Shown: positions 43,216 through 54,577 of the stretch, in pieces | Numbering within the stretch: the stretch's first letter is position 1 | Layout: each line of letters opens with the position of its first letter | Assembly (NCBI GenBank): GCA_015039465.1 | Contig: MU130497.1 | Location: forward strand, 1 to 64,000 | Direction: 5' to 3' | Source: Phlegmacium glaucopus | Taxonomy: Eukaryota > Basidiomycota > Agaricomycetes > Agaricales > Cortinariaceae | Length of the DNA stretch: 64,000 nucleotides | Notes under the pieces: model-generated | Databases searched by the model: none | What the model was told of the DNA's origin: nothing | The model's input: the letters and a program-made list of their open reading frames with translations, nothing else | Position numbers and translations under genes: made by a program

Positions 43216-44060
43216 AGGACCCAGGAGACGTCTAGGGATGTAAACACACCATTTTTGCAGTTTCACAACCTTTGCAGTATACTTGCAGATGCTTGCGGAT
43301 GCTCACATATCATTGCGGATACTTGCAGATCATCGCAGGTCATCACAGATCATCACAGATCATCACACATCATCACACATCATCACACATACTCACAGAT
43401 CATTGCAGAATACTTGCAGATCACTGTACTTTACACTCTCCCACCTACTCCGTGCAGAGTCCATGTGGAGTCCGAGCTGTCCGAGCTGTCCGCGTGGACT
43501 CTTAGCATTCCACACAGATTTGTTAGGAATTAGTTAGGGTTGGGTTAAGGTTAGTGTTAAGGTTAGGGTTAGAATTAGGATAGGTATATATATTACAAAA
43601 GTTTTAAATTTTAAGGTTTAGGGTGTAAATTTTGTGCGGACAGCTCGGACTCTGCGCGGATTAGGTGGGGGAGAGTAAAGACCTCGCAGATCATCGCAGA
43701 TACTTGCAGTCATCACCAACATTTGCATTATCATTCGCAGTTGCCAGCTGTTCTCGCAATCATTAAACACGACTCCAACGAAGGTCACTCAGGTGACTGT
43801 ATTACTCATCACCTTTATTTTTATCTTGTCTCCTTTTATTTGGCTCTTATCTCCTATGTTTCATTACCAAATTACCGGATCCATGTGACTCCGCTTTAAC
43901 CCGCATTTTACATTTCTGTTTCACCTTTCCACACTTAGCTATTTGCTAGTTATTATATTATTAGCAGTAGCAAGGGGAAGCAATAGAACAGAGGAGAACG
44001 GACAAATTACCACAGTTTTGATCCCACCTTTGGAATGTCGTACTAAGCTACACTTGCACC
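43216..44060 (+). mobile_element. TIR-type insertion after RNase H, copy 1, with nested telomere-like element
   Basis: It begins TAGGACCCAGGAGACGTCTA, GGGATGTAAACACACC, with an array of ATCATCGCAG-type words (43,270-43,420). Nested at 43429-43680 is a 252-bp element with inverted ends (TTTACACTCTCCCACC and its near inverse). That nested element holds GGTTAGGGTTAG-like repeats at 43,530-43,580. Confidence 0.55.
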
Positions 44061-44087
44061 AAAAAAAAAAAAAAAAAAAAAAAAAAG
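44061..44087. other. 27-A tract at the direct-repeat junction
   Basis: A pure run of A separates the two 2.9 kb copies. It interrupts a sequence (CACTTGCACCCC) that continues normally in copy 2. Its size is close to the 25-A tract at 56837. It may be a sequencing-gap placeholder rather than real DNA. Confidence 0.55.
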
Positions 44088-47000
44088 ACAAGATAAAAAT
44101 AAAGGTGATGAGTAATACAGTCACCTGAGTGACCTTTGTTGGAGTTGTGTTTAAAGATTGCAAGAACAGCTGGTAACTGTGAATGATAATGTGAATGTTG
44201 GTGATGACTGCAAGTATCTGCAATGGTCTGCGAGTATTCTGTGATGATCTGTGAGTATGTGCAATGATCTGCAATGATCTGCAATGATCTGCAATGACCT
44301 GCAATGACCTGCAATGACCTGCAATGATCTGCAAGTATCTGCAATGATATGTGAGCATCTGCAAGTATACTGCAAAGGTTGTGAAACCGTGAAAATGGTG
44401 TGTTTACATCCCTAGATGTCTCCTGGGTCCTATCACTATTCATGATCCGGTTGAGGCTGCTAGCTGTTCCACTGCAGCCTCCACCACATCTTCCAATTCC
44501 GACTTGGAAGGTGTTCTGGAAATATATCATGAATTTTCAGACATCTTTTCAAAGGGTAAAGCTAACACTCTAGCAGCTCATTGAGAGTATGACTTAAAAA
44601 TTGAAATTGATGAGTCTGCAAAACCCCCTTTGGGTCCAATTTATCCACTTTCTGAATCCAAGGTGGGAACACTCTGAGAATTCATCGATGAGCACCTAAA
44701 CATGGGTTTCATTCACCCTTCAAAGTCTCCTTTCGGAGCACCTGTCCTGTTTATCAAGAAGGACAGGTCCCTCTGGCTTTGCATCAATTTCTGAAAACTC
44801 AATGCCATCACTCGGAAAGACAAGTATCCTTTACCTCTTGTTTCTGATTAACTTGATGCTCCCTGCAAATCCGGAATTTTTACTAAAATTGACTTAAAGC
44901 ATGCCTACCATCTCATCCAGATCGCTGCTGGAGACGAGTGGAAGACTGCTTTCTGTACCTGCTATGGCTCCTTTGAATGGCTTGTCATGCCATTTGGACT
45001 CACCAATGCCCCTGGCGGTTTTCAAAGGTTCCTTAACACTATTTTTGCTGACCTTTTAGATGTGTTCATAATCATCTATCTGGACAACATCCTCATTTTC
45101 TCCATTAACAAAAAAGGTCACATCAAACATGTCTCCAAAGTCCTCTGACAGCTTCGAGATAATAATCTCTTCACCAATGGTAAGAAATGTGTTTTCCACT
45201 CCGATTCCGTCAAGTACCTGGGTCACATGATTGGTACTGATGGCCTTTCAATGGATCCGGCAAAAGTCCAAGTCATTCAAGACTGGCCAGAACCTCAGAA
45301 AGTCAAAGATGTCCAGTCCTTCCTTGGTTTTGCTAACTTTTACAGGTGTTTCATCCACAACTACTCCAATATTGTTGTTCTGTTGACTCGTCGTCTTACC
45401 CAGAAAAATATTCCGTGGGTTGTTGATGACAGTTGCCGCCTTGCTTTTGAGACTCTCAGGGAGGCTTTTATTTTGGCTCCGGTGTTGACACATTGGAAGC
45501 CTAACTGTCCTATCATTGTGGAAACTGACACTTCTGATTACACTTTAGCAGCTATCCTTTCCATCCGTGATTCTGATGGAGAAATCCATCCTGTCGCATA
45601 TTGTTCCCGTACCTTTTCTGGTGCAGAACTGAATTATGACATTCACGATAAGGAACTCCTTGCCATTTTTGAAGCTTTCAAAGCTTGGCATCACTACCTT
45701 GAAGGTGCTAGTTTCCCAATTGATGTGGTTACTGACCATAAAAATCTAGAGTATTTTGCAACCACCAAAATCTTATTCCAGCATCAAGCCCAGTGGTCGG
45801 AGTACCTGTCCGCATTCAACATGGTTATTAGATTTCACCCAGGCCGTCTTGGAACAAAGCCAGACATGCTGACTTGTCATTCTGACCTCTATCTAAAGGA
45901 GGGAGGGAAAGATTATGGTGAAGTCAATCCACATAATTTTAAACCTATCTTTTCTTCCAAACAACTTTCCACTTCTCTCCGAGCTACTTCATTACTTCCC
46001 ACTGTACTCTGTGGTATCTTCACCATGGATGTTGAAGAGCTCAACAAGGGGATTCTTTCCGCTCTTTCCATGGATCCCCTTGCACAGTCCTACTTATTAG
46101 ATATCAATAATCCAAAGTATGTTAGATGGTCAAAGGACACTTCTGGATTCATTGATAGGACCCAGGAGACGTCTAGGGATGTAAACACACCATTTTTGCA
46201 GTTTCACAACCTTTGCAGTATACTTGCAGATGCTTGCGGATGCTCACATATCATTGCGGATACTTGCAGATCATCGCAGGTCATCACAGATCATCACAGA
46301 TCATCACACATCATCACACATCATCACACATACTCACAGATCATTGCAGAATACTTGCAGATCACTGTACTTTACACTCTCCCACCTACTCCGTGCAGAG
46401 TCCATGTGGAGTCCGAGCTGTCCGAGCTGTCCGCGTGGACTCTTAGCATTCCACACAGATTTGTTAGGAATTAGTTAGGGTTGGGTTAAGGTTAGTGTTA
46501 AGGTTAGGGTTAGAATTAGGATAGGTATATATATTACAAAAGTTTTAAATTTTAAGGTTTAGGGTGTAAATTTTGTGCGGACAGCTCGGACTCTGCGCGG
46601 ATTAGGTGGGGGAGAGTAAAGACCTCGCAGATCATCGCAGATACTTGCAGTCATCACCAACATTTGCATTATCATTCGCAGTTGCCAGCTGTTCTCGCAA
46701 TCATTAAACACGACTCCAACGAAGGTCACTCAGGTGACTGTATTACTCATCACCTTTATTTTTATCTTGTCTCCTTTTATTTGGCTCTTATCTCCTATGT
46801 TTCATTACCAAATTACCGGATCCATGTGACTCCACTTTAACCCGCATTTTACATTTCTGTTTCACCTTTCCACACTTAGCTATTTGCTAGTTATTAGCAG
46901 TAGCAAGTAAGGGGAAGCAATAGAACAGAGGAGAACGGACAAATTACCACAGTTTTGATCCCACCTTTGGAACATCGTACTAAGCTACACTTGCACCCCT
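44088..47000. repeat. Direct repeat copy 2 (about 2.9 kb)
   Basis: This is the second copy of 41147-44060, offset by 2,941 bp. It carries the same stop codons in RT and the same nested elements. Unlike copy 1 it runs on into the integrase part of the gypsy element. Confidence 0.85.
44432..46156 (+). pseudogene. Gypsy reverse transcriptase / RNase H, copy 2
   Basis: It has the same sequence as copy 1, including every in-frame stop and the YLDN active site (about 45,071). It is followed by the same insertion (46157-47110), including the 252-bp nested element at 46370-46621. It is adjacent to, and in line with, the integrase region, so this is the copy that belongs to the element body. Confidence 0.85.
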
Positions 47001-47109
47001 TCAAAATCATCCTGCAAACTTCGCTTTTTCTGCACATTGTCTCGCACTTTAAAGCGAACCTTCGCACCTCATAAAACCTCACTATCACCTACTGAAGAGA
47101 ACTACATCA

Positions 47110-48500
47110 ACCCCACGAACTATGTACTACTTGCGGTCTGTCCTCACTGCAGGTACATCATCGTCCAGATCAATCAACGGATCTATGTTCCAGATTCCGG
47201 AGATCTTCATCTCTGTGTCCTTCATTATTATCATGACCATCCTGTCTCCGGACATTTTGGTGTCAATAGGACTCTTGCAGTTATCCGTCGAGAGTATACT
47301 TGGCCCAGTATTCATGTTTTTGTCACTGACTATTGTAGGACTTGCACCACCTGTTCTCAGTCCAAAGCCAAACATCATAAACCATATGGCTTACTCCAAC
47401 AACTCCCTGTTCCATCCTGTCCCTGGGACTCCATCTCCATGGATTTCATTGAACACCTTCCAGACTCCAAAGGTTTCACTGTGGTCTTGGTCATAGTAGA
47501 CCATTTCACGAAACAATCTATTTTCATCCCCACATACAACACCATCACTTCCACTCAACCTGCTGGACTATTTGTCATCCACATGTTTTCCAAGCACGGT
47601 GTTCTGTCCCATGTAACCTCCAATCGTGGTTCCGAGTTTGTATCCCACTTCTTCAGATCCCTCGGAAAAGCCCTTGACATGAAGTTGCACTTCACCTCCG
47701 GATACCACCCAGAAGGTGACAGACAAACAGAACATGTCAACCAGACCTTGGAACAATACATCCATATCTACTGCAATTATCAGCAAGACAACTGGAGTTC
47801 ACTTCTCCTGTTAGCGGAATTCTCCTACAACAATACTCCGAGTGCCACTACCGGTGTATCTCCATTCTTTGCCAACAAAGGTTACAATCCGGCTATCACT
47901 ATCCATCTGGAGTACAACTTCATTTCCTCCCGTGCTCAAAAGTACATTATGGACCTTAACAAACTCCTTGAGGAACTCCAAAAAGCTATCCTTACCTCCC
48001 AGGAACAATACCAATGTTCCACAAACAAGTGTCGGATTCCTCCTCCGGACTTCAAGGTTGGAGATTGAGCCTTTGTCAGAGCACAATTCTTCCATATGAC
48101 CAGACCTTCAAAGAAGCTTTCCAAGAAGTATCTTGGTCTGTATGAGATTATTGCTCAGGCAGGTCCTTTGTCCTGGACCCTCCATCTTCCCAACAACTTG
48201 CGTGCCATCCATCCCGTTTTCCATGTTTCCATGCTAGAGCCCTCTGTTCCGAACACTATTCCGGATTGTACACAACCTCTGCCTCCTCCGGTCTTCATTG
48301 ATGGAGAACAGGAGTTCGAGGTCTCCAAAATTTTGGACTCTAAATTGGACAACAGACGGCGTTTATGCAAACTTCTGTACCTAGTCAAGTGGTCTGGCTA
48401 TGAAGGTACTGATGAAGAAACTTCCTGGTTGCCAGCTAATGAATTAGGACACATGTCTGAATTTGTTGCTGATTTCCACCAGAGCTACCTGGACCTCTTC
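47110..48500 (+). pseudogene. Gypsy integrase with chromodomain
   Basis: The integrase starts with the zinc-binding HHCC region (YYHDHPVSGHFGVNRTLAVI ... CRTCTTCSQSKAKHHKPYG, about 47230-47395). The catalytic core reads SISMDFIEHLPDSKGFTVVL, then HVTSNRGSEFVSHFFRSL (SNRG where SDRG is expected), and HPEGDRQTEHVNQTLEQYI with its glutamate. A single TGA at 48066-48068 breaks the frame at FKVGD. Beyond it is AFVRAQFFHMTRPSKKLSKK, then a chromodomain EFEVSKILDSKLDNRRRLCK ... LVKWSGYEGTDEETSWLPAN (about 48310-48440). The chromodomain would steer integration to marked chromatin. No 3' LTR follows. Confidence 0.87.
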
Positions 48501-48949
48501 CACTCTCTTGATTCCTTTTCCATTCCTTTCCTTGTTTTTCTGTCCCTTCCATGTTCATTTCCATTCTTTTCCTTTCTGTTATCTTACTCTTCTGTTCACA
48601 CAAAACAAAGTCAAGAAAACAATATTTTTTATAAACAAAACAAAGAAGCAACAAGAAAAAAATTATATACAAGTTATTTACTATTTCTACTCTTTTGTTT
48701 TTTTCTACTCCTTCCATCCTTCTCCACTCTTGGACGCAGACGAGTGAGGAATGAGTGCAGTGTGCAGAGTTTTTGCAATCACAAGATAACATGTCACAGT
48801 CATGTAACATTTATCATCTTTCTTTCATACCGCATAGACGCATATATAGAATCCTTACCTTTGTCCTGCTTGTTGTCAAATTATCTTAATATTCAACAAC
48901 GTTCATAATCTGACTTAACTTTCTTTCATTTGTATCTCAAATTATCGTG
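48501..48949. other. AT-rich junction without genes
   Basis: Pyrimidine-rich then AT-rich sequence follows the gypsy chromodomain. It lacks the expected 3' LTR (TGTTACATTC is absent). Another element begins before 48,950. Confidence 0.35.
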
Positions 48950-50114
48950 TATGGAGCCAGACGACTCGACAGGACTGAGAGTAGGGACAGGCCCTACCTC
49001 CGGGTCAGGAATGATGACCAGCAGCACGGACTCAGGGCAAGGATCTGAGCCCCTGTCGGATGCATTTATAGCTGTGGCAGTGGGCAGGGGTTCGAAAGGG
49101 TCAAGCTGGCGTGTCAAGGCCCCTGAAGGGTCCTCCCAGATGGAGGTTAGGAGATCTTCTCGAGTTGTGTCATCTAAAGCAAGATCGTCACAGGCGAGCA
49201 TGGTTGGGACGTCAGACCAGGCTGTTGAGGCGTTGGCAGGTGGGAAGCGCACAGTAGGGCATGTCTATTGAGTTCTCCAGCCAGTAGTTGAGGAAGGCCG
49301 GGCTATACCTGGTGTGCTGCCAGACTCATCAGGAAAGGCAGGTGGCTTTCGGGACACCACTACACCCCAGGTGAGTTTGGTGGCTGGTGGGCCAGTCTCA
49401 ACGGGTCATAAGCGTTCAGCAATGAGCGCTGCTCTTGGTTCTATTTGCCATGGACGAGAACTTACTCCACTGGCATCTGCAAGTGATTTTCCGCCGGGAC
49501 ACTTTGACGAGCCCTTCAGCGATGATTGTGTCCCTCCTATCACTGGTACATCACCAATGAGAGTTGACCAGGCCGGGAGGATCACAGCTCCCATCTTGAG
49601 CCCCATGTCCCAGAACCCTTTATTCCAGAGACCAGCAGTTGTCAGTGGGTTTACGCCTTCACCCAGGAGCCAATGTTCGGGTCATTTCCGTACACGGGAT
49701 GGCAATGTGGCGTGGGCAGCGATGGAGGGCTTGTTACCCATCCCTGATGGTTTCAAGGCAACGGGGTATGCACCAGTTGGTGGCGTTACATACAAGGTCC
49801 AGTCGCCTCATTTGCAGGATTTAGGCAGTCAAGGAAGCAGGAAGGGCAGAAGACTGTTTGAGGGGTATGAGGAAGGAGCACAGACGGGTCGCTTCGGCCA
49901 TCCTCAGGTTGCCAGGCAGGCAGGCCAGCAGATAGCCATGCAAGCGAATATGCAGGATTTCAGCCAGCAGATAGCCATGCAAGCGAATACACAGGGTGTA
50001 TGTTATTGCGACGTCTCAACCCATTCAATTTACAGCATGGTTCAGATCACAACCTCCATTCAAACGTGCAGGAGATCCTTTACTATGCTGAATCTCGGTT
50101 CTGGTGCATTTTGA
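48950..50114 (+). pseudogene. Gag-like low-complexity ORF with one nonsense codon
   Basis: From the ATG at 48950 (MEPDDSTGLRVGTGPTSGSG) the frame is open to 50114 except for a TGA at 49269-49271, where CGA would give arginine. The protein is rich in G, S, P and Q. It contains HKRSAMSAALGSICHGREL and, near its end, a doubled 12-residue unit QQIAMQAN.QDFS (49,930-50,000). It resembles the disordered N-terminal Gag-like ORFs found in Agaricomycete retroelements; this is a weak analogy. Confidence 0.4.
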
Positions 50115-50280
50115 ACGAGATCAGTAAGGCCAATCTTGACCGGCAATCGTGGACCCAGAAACTCCTTCAACAGGAACTGGTACGCACCCTGTGATTGTTC
50201 TAGTGCCACTCCTGACAAATTGACAGCTATTTATCCTATCATATGTCGGCATTGCAAATGCGATTGGGCAGACTGTTGAC

Positions 50281-51714
50281 GTGCCAATCATCGTCCGGTC
50301 GCTGGCAGACAGTATGGCAATGTTACAACAGGACGACCTCCCTATACCATTTGATCCAGAATTTCTGATGATGTTGGATATTGGGGCCCACGAAAGTGAC
50401 AACAAGAGCCGAGTGGTTGAAAAGTACAATCGTGCTTGGTGGAATGGCAGGAAGCCAAGAAGTCTTGCCATTGCCAAAATTCTGGATCATTCATGCCTTC
50501 CGAAATGCCTCCACATGCATAAAATACAACTGGCGTCTACTTGCCGGGGTGAAATTGTGGATTGTCCCCAGGTTCCAGCGAAGCCGACTATGCCGGCCGC
50601 ATTGGCGGGTGCCGGTACTGATGCCAGTGCCGGTCAATGTCAGCAATGTGTCCTGTACCGCGATATTCTTGGGGATACCCTCCGGGACTTCCTCGATGTC
50701 CACCGGTTTTCCAATACCATGTCAACCGCCTCCAAAAATCAGTGGCACCTGGATATGCGCCGGGCATCAACCTTCAACTTACTGCACGAGGCGGCTGTGA
50801 TCAAGGAATCATCAACGCCGGCCTCAGATGAACTGGCACAGCAGGTCCATGGGATCAACACTTCCACCTCGGCTTCACTACAACAGGCCTCTATCGCAGA
50901 AGTGGCAGAACAAGAGCTTCATCGACTAAGGGCATTGCCTCCAACCTCACACAAGTGGACCTGGGGTGAGAGTCTCACGGACGCCGAAGTCGTGGCCCTG
51001 CGCCGGTCGGGGACACGGCCAGCACAGGCATCCCATTCTGGGTACGACATATCATTGAGAGAGGGGAGACTTACTGGGGAGGTATCCTCCCCTTCACTTC
51101 CAACCTCTCATGGCCGATATGACAAGGTGCCGGTGGAGGTATCCCTGCCGGTTCCACTTCGGCATTCAACAGACCCACCATATTTGGCAAGGTATGGTCA
51201 CCTTGTCTATGACCCTCTCCCGAGCCCAAGCTCTGGCATGCAACTACCTCCAGCCGAACGAACTGGAGCTCAGCTGGCAGAACTCTCACCAGGTCTGCCG
51301 GGGTCACCGGCCGGCTGTGACTATCTCGTGGCTGATGATTGGTCGTCGGCCAGTGATGAGCTTCACACCGCACCGGCTGTTGCTGTCTCTGCTGACCTTG
51401 TTGCAGATAATTGGTCATCGGCCAGTGAAGATGAGCATGCCCCGGTCAAAATCTCGGCGTCGGCGTCTGGGCGTACCATCGCACATAGGTCTGAAGCTAT
51501 CGAATATGTGTCACCGGCATCAGCATCGGCACCACATGCCCTCTGGATTTCAGCCAGTGAGGATGAAGAGGAGGAGGACCCCAGGCCACATTCAGATCAG
51601 CAGGAGGATGACGTGGGGGCCGTTGCGGCACCTGAGGATTGGTCGTCTGCCAGTGAGCAGGAGACACCGGCGGCAATGTTGGCGGAAGATTGGTCATCAG
51701 AGAGTGAGCACTGA
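50281..51714 (+). CDS. Transposon-associated protein with repeated DWSSASE motifs
   Basis: There is an uninterrupted frame of 477 codons; the given start is a non-ATG codon, and the first in-frame ATG is at about 50,314. The first part (LADSMAMLQQDDLPIPFDPE, CQQCVLYRDILGDTLRDFLD) looks folded and contains CxxC pairs. The second part is acidic and disordered and repeats the unit D(D/N)WSSASE at about 51,340, 51,405, 51,635 and 51,690, with a weaker one at 51,545. I do not know the family. Codons are GC-rich compared with the gypsy DNA to the left. It lies inside the same transposon block as the Gag-like and KDZ genes. Confidence 0.4.
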   Translation: MPIIVRSLADSMAMLQQDDLPIPFDPEFLMMLDIGAHESDNKSRVVEKYNRAWWNGRKPRSLAIAKILDHSCLPKCLHMHKIQLASTCRGEIVDCPQVPAKPTMPAALAGAGTDASAGQCQQCVLYRDILGDTLRDFLDVHRFSNTMSTASKNQWHLDMRRASTFNLLHEAAVIKESSTPASDELAQQVHGINTSTSASLQQASIAEVAEQELHRLRALPPTSHKWTWGESLTDAEVVALRRSGTRPAQASHSGYDISLREGRLTGEVSSPSLPTSHGRYDKVPVEVSLPVPLRHSTDPPYLARYGHLVYDPLPSPSSGMQLPPAERTGAQLAELSPGLPGSPAGCDYLVADDWSSASDELHTAPAVAVSADLVADNWSSASEDEHAPVKISASASGRTIAHRSEAIEYVSPASASAPHALWISASEDEEEEDPRPHSDQQEDDVGAVAAPEDWSSASEQETPAAMLAEDWSSESEH

Positions 51715-52029
51715 GTCACATCTTGACCAGCCCGGCTGAGACATTGTCATCAGGCAGTGGGTCAGGCCCGGTCGATGCCGGTAGCCGGTCCAGCGGCCTC
51801 AACCCCAACTCCCAGTTTGCCATTTCACCATCCCGCATCACCCTAGATCCCTCTCATACTTGCCTCAACGACCTCGTCGTCCTTCCTAATATGTCTCCGG
51901 ACCCATTAGTATCATCCTTGGTGATCACAGGGATGCCTGTTCGTAGATATGGTCCAGAACATTTTGCCCACCTTCAAGATAACATGTTTGAGGAGGAACA
52001 ATCTGAAGAGGAAGCGGAGGATTCAGGTT
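51715..52029 (+). other. Continuation of transposon DNA, short open frame
   Basis: A frame of about 100 codons (51723-52031) starts at a non-ATG codon and ends EEEQSEEEAEDSG. It may be a further exon of the DWSSASE gene after a splice, since composition is alike. No family is recognised. Confidence 0.3.
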
Positions 52030-52974
52030 GATTTTATTTGTACAAAGTTTTTGTCTCTCGTAATGCTCTACAGTGCAGTCAAAAATGCTATCTAGTTTGA
52101 AAGATTCCAGTCACCTGCGTTTTGTACTGCCACCCTGAGTCGAACCTGGCACCGGCAACAGCAGCTGCCTGCGCCCGACTGCCGGTTTCAGATCCACCCC
52201 CGGTGTGATTACATCGGCTGGTCAACCGGCATCTATACCACTGGCACTGATAGACCGGCACATACATCGGCTGCAGACACCGGCATGCAGATTGGCATGG
52301 GCACACCGGCATACCCATCGGCTGTGTACACCGGCATACACACCGGCATGGATACACCGGCATACACCATACACATCGGCTGCATACGCCGGCATACACA
52401 CCGGCATAGGTACACCGGCATACACCATACACATCAGCTGCATACGCCAGCATACACATCGGCATGGACACACTGGCACTCATACACCGGTACACAACAC
52501 ACTGGCGCTGGTGCCCCAGGGTGCACTAGGCACCAGCACTCTTATTCCTGGCATCATGGCCGGCACCTCACATCAGCACCATCAGGGCCCTACAATGTTC
52601 TCTGGCCTCTACATGTGGGGAATGCCGGTCCTCGGAAATGTGCCTCTCGGAGGTGTCCTGCGATTTGATCAGGCCGGGAAATGTATTTCTATCATTAGTT
52701 TAGATCACCTTAGCCCCCAAGGTACATATACATGTGCATATACCAGCCCTAGGCCCTTCCTGTGGCCTAGGGATGAGAGCGGAGCCGGCAGCGGCATACA
52801 CAGTCGGCATTCTGAAGGCATTCCTTGAGTCCGTGGAGCACGGCACACTGTGTATTTCTATATATGGTAGGCGATATTCCCGGATTCGAGGTGTTCCGGG
52901 AATGCGTACCATACGGCACACTGTGGCCGTTCCAGGAATCATACCATACGACACACTGTAGTGTCCTTACCTGG
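52030..52974. repeat. Terminal-type repeat copy 1 with CACCGGCATACA minisatellite
   Basis: This block recurs at 56862-57734. The right half (52507-52974) recurs in the same orientation at 57272-57734 with only a few changes. The left half (52034-52506) recurs at 56862-57271, but in reversed base order without complement. The left half contains about ten degenerate units of CACCGGCATACA (52255-52500). The pair encloses the Gag-like and KDZ genes, so it may be a long terminal repeat. Confidence 0.65.
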
Positions 52975-54234
52975 CCAGCGGAGCCAATGTTGAACGAAAT
53001 GCAGACAATTCTGCCCCCAAGGGCCTTATCAACCCACTTGCCTTGCTCATCGATGACCAGTCGTTTGGCAGGTCCTTGGTGTTCTCTGTGGGAATGGCCT
53101 TTGCCACAGAGATAGCACCAAAAGCTGGATGATTGTTGAGAGGTGCGAAAGGAGGACGATTGAGAATGGAATCCCCCTCGGTTAGAATAGAATGTGCTTC
53201 CCCCTTGAAACCCCCACCCTCTGCCTCGCAAACCCACCACTGTTGCTATGAGACCTGCCCACTACAAATGGCAGGGAGCTCCCTGGCTGCCTGAGTTTCT
53301 CCAGGATTGTCGGTACAAGGTTCCTCATCTTGTATTGGTGATACAGCTGCTCATTGAATATCAAGCCATATGAATCATCTCTCCTTCCGACCCAGGACCC
53401 ATACGATTCGATGATATACCCCCTATAAGAGGGCCAATCCTGTGTGTAGTCGGGCCTTGTTGCAATCACGCTAAAGAATTCCGCAAACATATCTGCGCAG
53501 TCCCTAGCTCAGGCACCACCAGGACCAATGTTGTCACCCATTGCCAGGTATTTCCGCATTCCTCATATGAAGTTCTCACAAATTTCGGTGAAATCATCGG
53601 TCGTAATGTAATGGTCCTTCCCTGCTGACATTGCCTTCTGCTTCATGCTCACTACTCCCTTTTCATTCCACGTCATTTGGGTGTCGACAGATTCAGTGGA
53701 CTGAGAGGCGCTCAGGCATGCCTTGTGAGTACACATAGCCAGCGGTATGTAATTCCGGAAACCTGTCTTCAGCTCCGTAATTATGGAGATGGGCAGATCG
53801 CTCGTCGCATTTGTTATTGCATGTGAAAAATATCACCTTGTAGGTGCCGACCTGTCTCCAGTCGACCTGGGATTTGCATTTCCCGATTCCAGAAATCTGG
53901 TGAAGGCTGCCATCATCTCGGGCGTCCATGTGACTCGAGGTGCATCTGGCGGTGCATCAGATGACAAGGAAGGGGCTGGCGCATGCCTAGTTTGCTCATG
54001 GGCATCATAAGACTGGTGGTTGAACGGTAAGCTATCTGAGACCAGGGAACTCCGCTTCCTATCATGCGTGTAAGGGATGCCGTGCATCTTCGCAGCATAA
54101 GAACAATCTCCATCCCCTCGTGCAGCAGTCTGTGGGCCTGGGTTGGTGGTATTTTGTGGCCCGTGACCCCAATCAGTCCGTCGACCTCCAATGTCACTGT
54201 GTGAAGGCAAGGCTGTTTGAGGGCCCGTTCGCAT
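52960..54234 (-). pseudogene. Gag-like protein of a basidiomycete retroelement
   Basis: In minus-strand order: a disordered start with HEQTRHAPAPSLSSDAPPDA, then WTPEMMAAFTRFLESGNANP (about 53880-53940), then YIPLAMCTHKACLSASQSTE (about 53690-53750), a region around KDHYITTDDFTEICENFI broken by in-frame stops near 53,505 and 53,565, then MFAEFFSVIATRPDYTQDWP (about 53430-53490), YHQYKMRNLVPTILEKLRQP, and a cysteine/histidine region WCYLCGKGHSHREHQGPA (about 53050-53110). This layout matches Gag-like ORFs seen in many Agaricomycete repeat elements. The stops mean it is probably inactive. The family assignment is from memory and moderate. Confidence 0.5.
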
Positions 54235-54500
54235 GGCGTCCTGCGGGCCAGACTACATTCCAGTCAATATATGCGCATTTAATGGGTAAGAACGACATAC
54301 AGCGTTGTTCAGTGCTTGTGAGACTATCTGCGGGCCCATTTGCGTGGCATTCTGCAGGCCGGATGTGTCAATATATGTGCATTTAATTGGTAAGAACAAC
54401 GTACAGCGTCATTCAGCACTCGTGTGGCTATCTGCGGGCCCACTGGCATTTGTATGGCATTCTGCAGGCCTGACTATATGCAAGTCAATAAAAATATGCG
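54208..54500. repeat. Three ~110-bp tandem repeats
   Basis: Units start near 54,208, 54,318 and 54,423. Each contains GCGGGCCC...GCATGGC.TCTGCAGGCC, then a TATATG(C/T)GCATTTAAT(G/T)GGTAAGAAC stretch. They lie between the Gag-like gene and the C-terminus of the KDZ gene and may be subterminal repeats of one of them. Confidence 0.65.
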
Positions 54501-54577
54501 CATGATAAGCGGATTGTATGGGTCGGCATTGTGGATGGTGAAGAGTAATCAATCTTCATTCCACATTGGGCAAAAAT

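Larger units (their letters stand above)
41147..44060. repeat. Direct repeat copy 1 (about 2.9 kb)
   Basis: From GACAAGATAAAAATAAAGG to ACACTTGCACC this copy matches 44088-47000. The match is identical as far as I can see up to about 43,888. The last 170 bp differ by several changes and an 8-bp indel (TATTATATTATTAGCAG against TATTAGCAG). It covers the end of the TIR element, RT/RNase H and the following insertions. Confidence 0.85.

Noticed and set aside
52255..52500. Regular short repeats that could suggest a CRISPR array
   Set aside because: Units are degenerate, about 12 bp, with no constant spacer length, in a eukaryotic transposon context with no cas genes.
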